Shown here piece by piece: positions 24,125 to 54,500 of a stretch of 64,000 bases of DNA. Position numbers and translations under genes: made by a program. The notes beneath the pieces were generated by a model. That model made no database searches. It saw only the letters and a list, made by a program, of their open reading frames with translations, and was not told the DNA's origin. The DNA lies in the NCBI RefSeq assembly GCF_021347895.1, contig NC_067116.1, positions 42,355,628 through 42,419,627 on the forward strand. Reading direction: 5' to 3'. The DNA comes from Acanthochromis polyacanthus. Lineage: Eukaryota > Chordata > Actinopteri > Pomacentridae. Numbering within the stretch: position 1 is the stretch's first letter; each line of letters starts with the position of its first letter.

Positions 24125-26271
24125 TTTTGTAATCGGTCGGAGCATTTATTCCTTCTTCCCCTGAACAACCCTGGGTTTTTTTTCCTTTTAAAACAACCGC
24201 TTCAATACGCTTAATACATATAAGATAGAAAACATTGCAGCTCACACCACAATTTGGAAACAAAAATGTTACATCAAAACAGAAAAGAAGCCCGCCCTAT
24301 CCCGCCCCCGGAAAGATAACAAACCCTCAGCCCATTCACAATGCAACAGTTTTAGACAAAATTGAGTTAGAGGACCTTTTTCCTTGGACATAATCCTGAC
24401 CCTTATAGCAGATCTAAAACCACAAACACATCATAACAGCATGCTAGTGAAGAACCACATTCTCCTGTTCATGCTCAAAGATAAACCCTGTCCCGGTACC
24501 TTCCCCGTTTAGTTTTTTTTTTTTTCCTTTTGCGCTTCTTCGGTCACACTTTTTGTCAGCACATCTTAAAAACGATCAGCGAATATTCACACACAACGGA
24601 AACATGATTACAGCGAGAATTTCGTCGGAAATACTGTTGGATGGTGGCGATGTGTCGTTAGAGTGTGCAACAGAGCACTCCTGGCAGTTTAGGAGAGGGC
24701 CTCTGACAGTATGCTGTGGACTGAGAATAACCCCCCTCCTGTCAGTCTACATATTCATCAGGACGCTTTCATTCTTCTGAATCACTCACGCTGCTACCTG
24801 ATCTCCCAGGGTTCATTGATTCAGGTGGGTCAAGATGGCTGCAGCCCAGTGAGGAAAACGAAAATAAAAAAAGGAAAACGCCTGTACACAGAGCCGCCAG
24901 CAGGGGGCGAGCTCTGTGAAGGTTTAGTGTAACTCTGCTGCTCTGGAGACTTGTGCTACTCAGTTACAATCACAAACCGCCGACGAACACAAAGACGGAT
25001 AAAACTACACGTCGCCCATCTCTAAGCAAGGACACAGTCGCTTAGAAGCCCTCAGACACAGAAGCTGGCTCGTGAAACTCCAGCTGGAGTTCAGGTCAGA
25101 CTGTTGCAAGGCTCAGCTTTACTGCCACGTTTAAAGCACTGCATATTAAGGAGTTCAAGCACTGACTGCATAGGTTTTTTTTTTTTTTTTTTTTTAAATA
25201 CAGTACATTGGATTTAACGAGCAGCCGCGGGCTCAGCTAGCTGTTTCTGAATGCGTCCAGGCCACTAGTAGCACGTGCTTGTACGATGAAGGCTTGAAGG
25301 CTGCGTGGCAGTCGGTAGAGGACGTCTGTGGGGTTCTGATCTACATTCCATTCTTTAGTTCAGCTTTTGGGTCTCACCTTTCTCACTCACACCCCAGACA
25401 AATGTGACAGGTGCTGCTATTAATAAGCTGGAACTTGTTCCATCAGGAGGGCGCCCTTAGCACAGTTTTCCCCACCTGAGAGTTGAAGGTGGGAATGCTC
25501 TGACGCCTGAATATCTCCCTCTGCCACCTTTTTTCTTTGTCTGGCTGGCCGGGGGTTTGCTTTGACCGCTCGGTCCCGTGAGTCACTCAGATCTGGGATA
25601 TCGGGGAGTGAGGGAAGGCACAAGGGAGTGTGAACGGCTTTTTTTCGACACGGATAACTTTCCTGTTTGGAGCAGCACAAGCCCTGGGGCTTAAAAGGTC
25701 AGAGGTGAAGCACGGCAGGGCTTCAAACAGCCTGCTAGCTGGAGGTCACACACATGGCTCAGAGGTGGAAATGACTCAGCTTTTTCAAAACACACACAGT
25801 ACGCCAATTTTCCTAAATTAGCCTACTTAGCAAATCGCTCTCTCATCTACTTTAATCTGATCTGACCCATGATGTTACATTCCTGCCTGCTGAACCATCT
25901 TTAGCTGAAAATCCACCTTTCTCAGGAAACTAAATATCAGCAATCAGTTCAGAAAAGCAGATAAAGTTGAAACTACTACATCAAGTTACGCTGTTGTGTG
26001 TTTGTGCATCATGTGTGTAACCTCTACTCAGACAAGAAATGGAAAAAGAAAAACAAAAAAACAACTCTGTAGATTTCTTTTCGTCAATGCATCAGGTTTT
26101 AGTGTGCATACTGTGACTGCACGTTTGACAGAAGGTGGTCAGGGAGTTGCTAAGTGAGGATGGAGGATTAAAGTTCAGTCCGTGACAGGAGTCGTCGTCG
26201 TGTGTGAGAGTGAGGGGGGAGAGAGGGAACTGGTTGTGGGTGTTGGGAGGGGACGTCGAAGGGAGGCGAGG
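24125..26271 (-). other. cdc34: Probable 3' UTR of cdc34
   Basis: The first AATAAA on the minus strand after the stop codon is at about 24146-24151, giving a 3' UTR near 2.1 kb. The interval is free of recognised transposons, in contrast with its surroundings, as expected for transcribed UTR. A 22-base A run on the minus strand lies at about 25173-25195. The exact end is not known. Confidence 0.4.
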
Positions 26272-43795
<17,524 letters not shown>

Positions 43796-44135
43796 ATTCC
43801 ACAGCGGTTTGAATAAATACCTTCAGCGGACCCACCAGAGGAGCTGCGACTGACGAAGGACGAAGCTAGCTCGGCGTAAAAACAGCAGCTACCAGCCCGG
43901 AACAAAAAAAACACACACAGAAGCCCGTCGCAGCACGAACGTTGGCTTCGTGTTCGGTTCGTTTGCTTCCACAGACAAAAAAAGAAAACGGGCTTTAAAA
44001 TAAAAAACGCCACCCGGCTACGTACGGTAGGAGCTGACCCGTCTTCCTCCGTTGTTCTGAACAATCCCGGTTATTAACGACCACCGCGACCTGCTGCTGT
44101 CGAGGCGCGCGGGTTAGCGGGCGAACTTCCGGCTG
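43796..44135 (-). promoter_or_regulatory. cdc34: cdc34 CpG-rich 5' region and TATA-less promoter
   Basis: CpG density rises sharply from the start codon to about 44135. On the minus strand CCGGAAGT (44125-44132), an ETS/GABP-type site common in housekeeping promoters, lies at the far edge, and there is no TATA box. The leader before the ATG is GC-rich and free of other in-frame starts. Transcription start sites are not resolvable from sequence. This fits constitutive expression of an essential E2 enzyme. Confidence 0.65.
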
Positions 44136-44289
44136 CTGCTTTCAAAATAAACCTTCTATTTAGATTACATTTAAAGCAACTAAGTGCTGTTTAGTATCTA
44201 ACCAGTAGTGCAAAAGAGGTTGTAGCATACAGTGAGAGTGTGAAAAGTGAAATAGCTGTAAGGTTTGAGCAGGGGTGTCAAACATCTGG

Positions 44290-44660
44290 TACAATTTTTT
44301 ATGATCATTTGCGGCATTTCAACATGTGCAATATTTCATTATCAATTCAAGTAATTTAACTTCAGTAATTATTTGCTATGTACAATATTACTTCATTTCT
44401 TCAGTATCATTATTGGCATTCTTTTTGTTAGCTTTCATATTTCTATTTGAGTAATGCATCATACTTGAATCTTATTACTTTTCTATTAGGCACTACAATT
44501 GGTCTCATTTTATTGTAATATTTGTGAACAAAATCCTGGATAAGCATTTTCTTCAAGATAGTTAAGTTTTATCTTATTTTGTACTACACAATTTCCACTG
44601 GTAACACGAGAGTAATGTGGAGGGACAACCATATTTATTTAAAAAATAACAAATATTTAA
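44290..44660 (+). repeat. Dispersed repeat family C
   Basis: Aligns with 41440-41710 over 'atgtgcaatattt', 'cttcagtatcatt', 'cttattacttttctattagg', 'cact' and 'aagcattttcttcaagat'-like text. A 'gcaggggtgtcaaac' motif just before it (44270-44284) matches the terminus of the hAT-like family at 19395, but the matching interior is missing. Confidence 0.5.
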
Positions 44661-44678
44661 TTTCATGTGCAATATTTC

Positions 44679-44716
<38 letters not shown>
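44679..44716. repeat. (TA)n microsatellite
   Basis: An uninterrupted TA run of about 38 bases following 'atgtgcaatatttcatta'. Confidence 0.9.
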
Positions 44717-44721
<5 letters not shown>

Positions 44722-45115
44722 ATAATTTTCATTCTTTTTTCATGTTTATGTAGTCATGTTCTTCACATGTACCCCACAGCTTTCCTGTTTAAAAAATATA
44801 TAATCTGAATGTTACTCTTTCAATTTTGAGCAGCTCAGACACATAAATGGTGTCATTTAACACAATGTGAAGTTGGTGTTTTATTTTGTAGGTCCACTCA
44901 GGAAGCTCGTTGTGATCCCCGCTAGCTTGACGATGCTACAGCGCGCTAGCCTGCCTCCAGTTTCAGGTGCGTTGCTGTCACGTTAGATTCTGCTGAGCGA
45001 GACTTGAGCTCAGACCAATTATTTCTACATAAAACACTAAATTTGAAACCCGCCGTTTGGTCTCCTGAACTTTTCTCAACTCAGCTGCTCGCTGTCAGAG
45101 GTCTCACTTACTTCT

Positions 45116-45147
45116 GTTCCCGCGCAAAGCTTCCTGGGAACTGAAGT
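45116..45147. promoter_or_regulatory. Orphan promoter-like motif cluster (E2F-like and ZNF143/SBS-like)
   Basis: GTTCCCGCGC (45116-45125) resembles an E2F site. GCTTCCTGGGAACTGAAGT (45129-45147) matches the inverse of the ZNF143/Staf SBS consensus (ACTACAATTCCCAGCATGC) at about 15 of 19 positions. The surrounding 44895-45150 is CpG-enriched. It lies about 1 kb upstream of cdc34 and no coding sequence can be attached to it. Confidence 0.35.
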
Positions 45148-45879
45148 TCAAAGCAGGACATGTTGACGTTTTGACAATATGCGAATTTGCAATATTAAAA
45201 CAACAGGAATTTAATGGGTTAAAAGCCTTAAAATGAATATTTGCGGAGGCTTGATCGGGACTAAAAATGCTCAAGAAAAATTTATTTAAAAAAATGACAA
45301 AAAATTAGCACAGGAAAACTGAAAAATAATATTGACACGTTTTTATGGCAGCTTCTTGACAAAGATTTTTATCTTTAAGGTCCTGACTGAGTTTTTTTCA
45401 CATTTTTAATTTTTTAATATTTATTCCTTAAAGAAAAACCCACACTTTTACTATGTAAATAAATTAAATTGACAAGATTAAAAGGTATGAGAATGTAAAT
45501 AATATACACAAAAAAAACTGGCAGATTTAAAACAATTTGTCTTTAAGGTCCTGACTGAGCAGTTTTCTCTCCAGATCTAATGCTGCTAAAGTAAATAATG
45601 ATCCATCAGAATCTGTGTTTTTCATACTCAGACTGTTGTAATATTTAACATATCGAGTGAAATTTATTCATAAAGAAACAACGGTGGTACGAAGTAAACA
45701 AACTGGCATTTAAATGGTCCTGAAATGAATCAGCGTTTGTCGGGGTTAAAAAGCTCCAACACCACACCTCCTCCTCATACATCATTCACTTATCAATCAG
45801 CTGTTCACAGACAGAGAAGATATTTGGCATTTGTGGGCGTTTATTGGTTCACTGTAACACAAAAAAAAACGACTACAGC

Positions 45880-48456
45880 AGCTTCTTACAGCCTTTATTT
45901 TTTAATTTAGGTGGACTTTCTGTAAAGGGAATGTAGATAACTTACGTCGTCCCCTTTAAAACATGACATTGTACAGCTCGATAGTTGAATATGGAGAAAT
46001 GAAAAGACATGAGCATTATAAATCTGTCATGAGAGTATATTTTCAATGTCACAAGCCAAACCTGGTAAAATAACTCACTACAACCGAACCAACAGAGAAT
46101 TAAGACAGAGTGGGTTTCCTCTCAGTACACTGCTTCATGTGACCCGTTCTGGTTTCTACTCGGAGCCCCAATGCCTCGGTGTCACGACACCGAACAGAAC
46201 CCCCCTTCCTTCCTTCCTTCCTTCCTTCCTTCCCACGCCTTTAATAATTTAAAACATTCAATGATATCACTCCTTTTTTCCTTTAATTGTCTGAACTGAG
46301 AATAGATAAAAACACAATACCATCAAAAATAGAGAATGGTCAAGTAAACTTCATTTAAAAAAAAAAAATAATGGAATGACAAGTTTTGTTTTGTGTAAGC
46401 ATTGAACAGGAAGGGGGAAATAAAAAGTGTACATTCCTAATCATGCAATATACAAATTTTAATCTAAATATTATGCACAGAATGAGCAGAATCAGGACAA
46501 CGCATGATTCAGGGGAGTTGGTTTCTCTGATCGATTCCAGTCGTTTTCAGGAGCAGGGGAATACATACATAATTATTTTCTATTGACATTCCTGAATAAA
46601 CGGCTGATCGCCTCTTTAAACAGACTCTACTACTGGACTGAGGGTCTAGTGGAACGGCCGACCCGACCTCCGGGTCACAGACATCATTATAAGTCTTTAT
46701 CTACAACAGCAGACAGATGTGAGGGGGCCTTACCGGTACACATGAACAGAGACGCTACCAGGTCAGCTCTTATGTTGCTACTACAAGGTTAAGTTGCGCT
46801 GTACGGGGTGGTGACGTGGATGACAAATTAAAACATCGAGTACCTCTGAGAGCTCTAAGAGGAGGCCAGTTCTTTTCTTTTGTTTAAAAAAAAGAAGAAG
46901 ACATTTCAGGTTCCTCATACCACGTTAATGCACAAAGAAAAAAAGTGACAAGGCAGTTTTCTGGAGGGGAAACAAACACGAAGGGATTCGTCAAATGTTT
47001 CCCATGAAGACGGACGAAGCTGCACACTGAGCGGATGTCTCCTCGCCGTGGGAGCGACGCCGACTAATACTGACTCAGAGGGACCGGTTAACAGAAAAAG
47101 AAAAGCGACCCAATATGCAGACCGGCTGGTTGTAAAAATGCAGACAGAAAAGCAGGCAGGACAGCGGGCAGCTCTCCTTAAACCTCATTATTCTGTCAAC
47201 ATGTTTACACCAGTCTGCAGCACCACAGTGGCTTCAGAGAAAAAACAGCATCCTTCTGTGTATTATAATAATAATAACAGAACATCTTCTATACAGATAA
47301 CCGAACCATCCGGAGGTGAGGATGAGATGAATGACCCAACAGAAAACCATCACTGCACAGAGTTTCTTCCATGAATTCATTCTACTACTGTGATTGGTCA
47401 GAGGAACGATATGTTGAAGGTCTTGGGGGGGTCAATCTGCAGCTTAGCACTGTTAAATCAGCGAACAGATACACTGGACGAGGAGTGGGGGGGCTCTACG
47501 AAGTGCTGGAGGAGGTCAGACTGCAGGGCGAAGGCTCAGAGCAAACCCCCTGAACTACTGTACAAATCACCCGTAGTGCCACGCAAGGATTCTGCTAAAC
47601 TAACACCAGCGGATCTGCTCTGAGCCTCTGCCAAAAAGGCAAGTAGGGGCAACGGCCCTGATACAAGTGTAAAAACCCATGCCTTATATGTAGCTTTGGT
47701 TTCAGCTCTGCTCTACTGTCGCCCAGCGTCTGGTCTTCTCCAGGCAGCAGGTCAGTGGCGGGTGAGCAGGTTAAGAGTGCCCGTTCTTCCAGCCGGCACG
47801 AGTCTGAGAAAAACAGTCAGTCACGTGGGGTTTTTTCTTTTTTTGATTTCTTTTTTTTCAGGTCTACACAGACGAGCAGCTCGATGTTTAGTGAGCGGAA
47901 AGAAGGGGTGAGACAAAGGCGCAGACAGGCTTCAGACAAGAAAAGAAAAGCGACAAACGAGAAAAAAAGAACAAACAAACCAAAAAACATAAAACTCCAA
48001 AACAGTAAAAATACAATTCAACCATGAACAGCAAAAGAGTCCAGTTGTCAACATTACATTACGTGACCGTCACAGAGTGGAGGGTGGAAAGAGCAGAAAC
48101 AGGAGCTCAGTAAGGAGTCAGAGGCGGGCCGGAACAGGGGAGGCTGTCCGAAAAACCAGGAAGGAAAAACAAAAGTGCGATGCGGAGAAGACGGAGCGTG
48201 TACACCATGAGTCTGTAAAACAACATCAAGTACGAAGGAGTGACCACAGAGCTCAGAGGAACGACAAAGTGTGGGGCGCCGCAGAAGAAGAAGAAGAAGA
48301 AAGAGGTGAGGAGGGAAAGAAATCTTGCAAATCTGAGGACCAATAAATAGGGCGGTACTGGACGTGCCAGCTGCAGTGTTTCGTAACATGATTAATGTTG
48401 TGTTTGGGTGAGGGAGGGGTGGAGGGGTCGGGGCACCCTGGGGCTGTCAGACACAA
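45880..48456 (-). other. ap3d1: Probable 3' UTR of ap3d1
   Basis: Between the ap3d1 stop codon and a minus-strand AATAAA at about 45896-45901, no transposon end or other gene was recognised. A (CCTT)n run lies at 46203-46232. The interval is long for a 3' UTR, and an earlier poly(A) site is possible. Confidence 0.35.
46203..46232. repeat. (CTTC)n microsatellite
   Basis: About seven copies of a CTTC tetranucleotide. Confidence 0.9.
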
Positions 48457-48552
48457 TCAGCACTGAGAGAAGGTCTGCTTGATCTCATCCAGCACATTCC
48501 CAAGCAGCGTCGGCTCGTCGCATTTAGCGTCAATGGACACCGTCTGACCGGA
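48457..48552 (-). CDS. ap3d1: ap3d1 terminal coding exon
   Basis: 96 bases encoding SGQTVSIDAKCDEPTLLGNV and LDEIKQTFSQC followed by TGA. Acceptor ctctcccag. The end of the protein aligns with the AP3D1 C-terminus. Confidence 0.95.
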   Translation of the reverse strand, partial: SGQTVSIDAKCDEPTLLGNVLDEIKQTFSQC

Positions 48553-51500
48553 CTGGGAGAGAACAGAGAGGAGAAAGGATGTCAGCTGCAGAAACATCGA
48601 GATCCAGCTTCTGAAGATCTCAGCTCTCGGGTGGACGGACGAGGAGGAATCTCGGCGGTTTACTCACAGTTTTGACCAGCAGACAGACGTGGTGACCCTG
48701 GATTGACCTGCTGTACATGGAGGCACAGGAGTCGATCCTCTCCACAACTGATCCAACAACACAAAGAACACGAGCGTCAGCACAATGCAGGAGATCGTAC
48801 CCAGGGCTGCCTCTAAAAGCTATTTACACATCCATCGCTGCTTTCCCCTCAAAACCAAAATCATCATTTCGCTTGAGTTAATTTCACTCTAACGAACCTC
48901 ATTTCATTTCATTTCATTTATTAATTTCAGGCTCACGACCATTTTTTTTTGGTTTGGAGCACAAACATTTACGTAACAAAACAAAACATGGCAAAGTATA
49001 TTACTTTAACAGAGGTAGGACATTTTTCAAAAAGGCGCCGAGCCTACAGATAATATTTGTACTTTCGTTCTGCATTAGATATATAAATTTAAACATAGAA
49101 GGATGCCTTACATAGAAATTAGGTAGGTGTTGTGTCCTGTAACGCACAACACTCACTCATTTAAACAGCACAGCATGAAATGGAAACAAAGGATTTCATA
49201 TTTAAGTGCAATTCTGAGTTAAGCTAGAAACTCCAACATGATAAAATTAAAGTTCATTACTTCAGCCAATAGATCAACTATGAAAATACAGCAGATTTCA
49301 ACAGCGACTTGGTTAACATGTAGCCCTAATTTAGCAGCATTTCCATCACTATTTAACACGCTTTCTGTTTTATGACAACAGAAACACAAAAATAATTGAA
49401 AGAGAGCAGCTTTCTTGAGAATTTGGCTGTTTTAAAACCCAGTATGAGTGAGCACAGAGAGCAGGAGAGAAGCCAACACGTTCAGGACCTGCTGTTTGTT
49501 TCTCTTCAGATCTGCTCTGCACAGTTTAGAAACCGCTGCTTTGTTCTGTGATAATCTGAAGCACTCCCAGACTCTTGAAGAGCTGGGTGTTGGGAAACTT
49601 TCACATTTTGACCCAGCGGAACTCTACTGCAGCTGACGAGTGAAGGTCATGATGCAAAAATTACGCACTGATGCTGAAGAAACACGTTCGTAAAAAGGAA
49701 CTGAAGACCAAAACACACGTGGACGAGAAATGTTAATGCATTTTGCCCTGTCACTGATTGCGCTGACTAACCTCGGCTTATTATTTGAATTTCTTGTTAA
49801 ATCAGAGGCTGTTTACCACACAGAACAGCGCACACATGCTGCAAGTTCCTCATTACACGACACCCAGTTTCAATTGCTTTTCTCTAGAAGTCCTGCATTT
49901 CTGGAAAACGTGGCGTCGTAGTTCCTCTATGTGAAGCAGTGAAACCTTCTCGGGCTGTTTGAAAACATAAAAGCGGTGCGTTTTGAAGTGTACGTACTGG
50001 AGAAGTGGTGGTGGAAGCAGATCCTGGCCAGCAGGTGGTGGAAGGGCATGTTGACGCCCTCCAGCCTGACAGAGCTGCCCTTCAGGTCTCCCGACTCCAG
50101 CAGCTTTGCGAACGCATCACTGGCAGAACAAAACCACAAAAAACACAAACTTTTGATTTCTCCTTTACCAGATATAACAAAAAGCCAAGAGAATGCTAAA
50201 AATAATAACGAGATTTTAGCTAAATTTAGCCGATCATGGCTCCCGGACTAGGATTGATTTTTTTTTTTGTCCTCTGGTGCAAACATTACGCCAAAACATC
50301 TAATAAATGAGCCTCCGTTGGTGTTCTGAATGTTCTACAAGCTCGTCTCTAGTGTCATTCATGAGCCAAACAGTCCCCGTTCGGTCTACGTGTCCTCCCA
50401 CACCGACAGCACGCCTACATGTCAAAGTGATCGATATGGAAACACCAAGAGGACAAAAAAAAAAAAAAAAAAAAGACCCACAACAAGTTTAACTGTCTCA
50501 CAGATACTTCAAGCGAACCACCGACCTGTAACACGGAGTAGTGATTAGGTAGGAGGTGCAGGTAAAGTGCAGTTTGAAGTCCAGTTTCTCATGAGTGGAG
50601 GAATCTTCATTCTGTGGGAACGAAGCAGAACAGCGCTTAAACGAAGCGATGTGGCTCCTGATTGATCCTCTCTTGGCTGCTAAACAATCTGAGTGGATGA
50701 TAAATAACCAAACGGCTTCTGAAAGGCAGCAAAGATCCTCGTCAGCAAGTCATGAACCGCTGTCACACGTTTGGTGAATTGGGCTTTTACACAACTAAAC
50801 CCACAACTGTTCAGGCATTCAACAATCCTGTCATCTTACCTGTGCTTTAAGTTACTGTTTTTGCATTCCAAAGTGAAAAAAAAATCTGAAAACAGCTGAG
50901 TATTAAGGAAGCACTGCCTCATTTAAAATACAACACCAAACCTGATGAGGTGTCTTATGGTGATTCTTCTACAATTTTATGCCATTTTTTTTTTTACCTC
51001 ATTTGTAGCAAATTGTGCACGTGTTTTTCTACCAACCTTGACTATGAAGGTGAGGGTTCCCTTCAGTTTCTGTGGCATTACGATGCTCTGCACAGTGAAG
51101 ACGAATCGCGCCTCGTTGGACACTCCTGCAACACGAGAGACAAATCAGGCTCCACTCCCTCATGTGACATTTTAAGTTGTTTCAGTGTCTTTAACAAAGA
51201 TCTTCCTGCTGATGCTTGACGACTGAATAAAACTGGAACACTGCCTTATAATGTGAGGTCTTGAGAACGATATCGGGAAGAAAACATGCAAATGTGCACG
51301 ACAGACACGGATTTCTGATATTCACTGACCAGGAGGCAGTTGGAAGGGGACGGTGAGGCCGTCGTGTGGACCTGAGCCTTCTGGCCTCTGCAGCTTAGAG
51401 TTCAGAGAGTCCAGGACGTTGAACTCCATGGATTTGAGGAAGCTGTCGCACTTGTTTTCAAATATAACAGACACGACCACCTGGCTGCCATCCTGCAGGT

Positions 51501-54500
51501 TCCCCTGGATGTCGTACACCTGAGTGGGAGGAAGCATTTTTAAAAAGAAACTTATTTTTGTTTAGTGTTGGTGAAAACAGAGAAACAATCCTTTAAAGAA
51601 GGCATAGAGCAAACGCACGAAATCCGACTGATTACCCCAACAACAAAGCACACGACTGCTTTCAAGAACCAGTCTGAGCACAAAGAGATGACGAGAAGGA
51701 AGGAGTCATTCTCAGAAACACGAATGTAGTCTGGCCCTGAGGCAAGTCAGTGAAGAACATCAAGAAGAAAGAGAAACACATCTAGGAAAGAGTTTTAACG
51801 GCAGTCTGACAGAACTTTGATACCTGATCAGCATCTTCCATCATCTTTAAAGAGAGGGAGAGAAAAGGAGAAATCTGGATGTGTTGCCTTTTTACAGCTG
51901 GTGTTGTTGTACATGAATTCCACACAGATATCTGGGAAGCCATCTTAGGGGCCGTTTACATGAGGACCATCTTAACAGAAAACACAAAAGTGGCGTCTTG
52001 TCATTTCACGTTTAGACGAGCGGTTTTGAAGGAAATCTGCGTATATACGGTGACTCTATAGTGTGTGGAATTCCATTGGATATGAATGCCAGGCAGCTAG
52101 GTGGCGCTGTGATAAAACTCCGCCATGTCTACGCGCATGCGTACTATCTCCCTTTTCGGATCTCCGCCGCGGTAAATGTTCATGAATGGAATCTGTACAG
52201 ATTCTGTATGTTTGTTGGTACGACTCCTGTAGTGTACATAGAGCTGCCAGAGTTGCTTGAAGGTACGAAGGATGGAAATAATCACACATCTTTGTTTACG
52301 TCCTTGTACCGGCGCACGTATGTGACGTAATCGCGTACGTGACGTGGTCAGATCTCGGCAAAGTTTTGCGTTTTGCTGTTTAGACGGAAACGTAACGGCG
52401 GAGCGTTTTCTACTTTTCCACTCTGGAGGCCGGTTTTAAATTTTTGCGTTTTTAAGCCCCCAAAACGCCGTCCTCGTATAAACAATAGGGTGTTTTGTTG
52501 AAATATTTTGACATTTTTACCTGCAAGCGTCCTCGTGTAAACGGCCCCTTAGAGTGACTGAAATATTTTAACATCAGTGTTTAAACAAGATCCAACACAA
52601 TCTGATTCTGTCTGACTAATCCATCTGCTTTGTTTTGCAAGTCCTGTTGGAGAGGCATGAATACTACTTCAGATTCTGGAAATTCAATGTGATTTTGACC
52701 AAAATGAGGCCAAGTGGTGGACAAAAACTTTTTAAAAAATGAGTGGAAAAACTACATTTCCATGCTGCAGCGGCCTCCCAGTCATCTTCACTCACCATCT
52801 TGATGTAGGAGTTCTCAGCCAGCAGGCAGTAATTGGACATGGGCTGAAAGGAAAGAGGAGCTCAGGTCAGATCAGGCGTTCTCTGTCACTCAGTATGCTA
52901 ACTAGGCAACAGGAGCTCTACCTCACTGATGCATAACAAGCGAGGCTGTGTGTCTGTCTGTGCTGGTAGCAGTCAACGGGTTTAAACAGCGGAGCCTCGA
53001 AGAAAGATGAGAAATGATGCTGCCTACTCGCAGCATTGACTTATTTGGGGCTTTGAGGACTGTGACTCGTTCTTTCTCCTCAATATTGACGGTGCGAATT
53101 TAATTTTTACTTCTCTGCTTTAGGAAAAACATTGGCCGACTTATAGAAATGTTTCTTATTGCTTTATCAGTGCACAAAATGAAAACGGGCTGTTTAATAC
53201 GACGACGACCAACACTGACCGGCAGCGGCTCTTCCTCCTCGACGGTGCCGTTCTGCACCGACTCCTCTCCTCCTCCGTCACTGTGGTGATGATGGTGATG
53301 GTGCTTCTTCTTCTTTTTCTTCTCCTTCTCTTCCTTCTCCTTTTTCTGCTTCTTCTTCTTGTGTTTGGAGGATTTCTTATTATCGCCAAGCCAAAAAAAA
53401 GAAGATTGAGAAAAAAAAATGTCAGAAGATTTCTCAAATATATTTTTATAGCAAAACAATTAACCACGTTATCAGGAATATGGCAACGAAATCGTCTGCA
53501 AACATCAAGACAGGAAGAAATCTAAATTAAAAAAAAACAACACAAAACACTACAAAATACTTAAACAGGCAAACAGGACAGCAACTTGTAAGATCAATTC
53601 ATAAAAAAATAAATATGAAATATGATCATTAAGAGCAGACAAAAGTGATGGGAAACATGCACATCTTGAGGTTTTTGAGGAGCATTTGACTGAAACTGAA
53701 AGCACACGATCTCCTTCTACCCTCCAGGTGTTTGCTTTGTCCTCTACCTGGAGGATCTCCACGACGTAGTGAACCGGAGTGACCGACACCTATTGAAAAT
53801 TCCACACATAAATGTCAGCGGGAGGATCCCATATCTGCCAAAAACTGGCTTCTAATAGTCACTAGAATCTTTGTAATAGAATGAACGTGATTTTCTTGAG
53901 GGTTAAACAGCTTTCGATTGAGAGAATATGGGGAAAACGTATACCGTCGTTTTCGTTATTCTTGTGTTCTGTCGTTTTAAATCAGAAAATTTGATCCCTC
54001 AGATTTAACTGCTGCTGAACCGGAAGTTCTGGTAAAATTTAACCTGCTGTGCTGAACGAACATTCAAATAATCTAAGATACAGAGCAAAAGGCCGGTGTA
54101 AGGAGGATTCATCTGTTTTTTTCCTCTTTACCACCACTCGGTACCTCTACCAAAAACAGGAGTATAAAAATTTTAAATAATAAAACTCCTATCACCTCCT
54201 GCACTGCCTGTAGGCACCACGGTCCTATTAGCAGACTTGTTTTATGACACTCCTCCAGGTTGTTTCTTCTGACTACAGGGTGACCCAAAAGTTTGGAAAC
54301 AAATGAAAAATCTGTAATCCAAATAATATGTTGTTTCAATAAATCAGTACCACAGATATGTTCAGAAGAGTAACAGATTAGTGTAAAACAAACACATTTC
54401 GACATGTTCATGTTTGTTTCTTATACAAAGTTGTGAATGTTTCCACCACCTGGTATCTTCTGGAATGTATCTTCATTCATGCTTATGAAGGTTCCTCAAA

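Noticed and set aside
47048..47374. 108-codon plus-strand frame opposite the ap3d1 3' UTR
   Set aside because: No similarity to known proteins; located antisense to a probable UTR.
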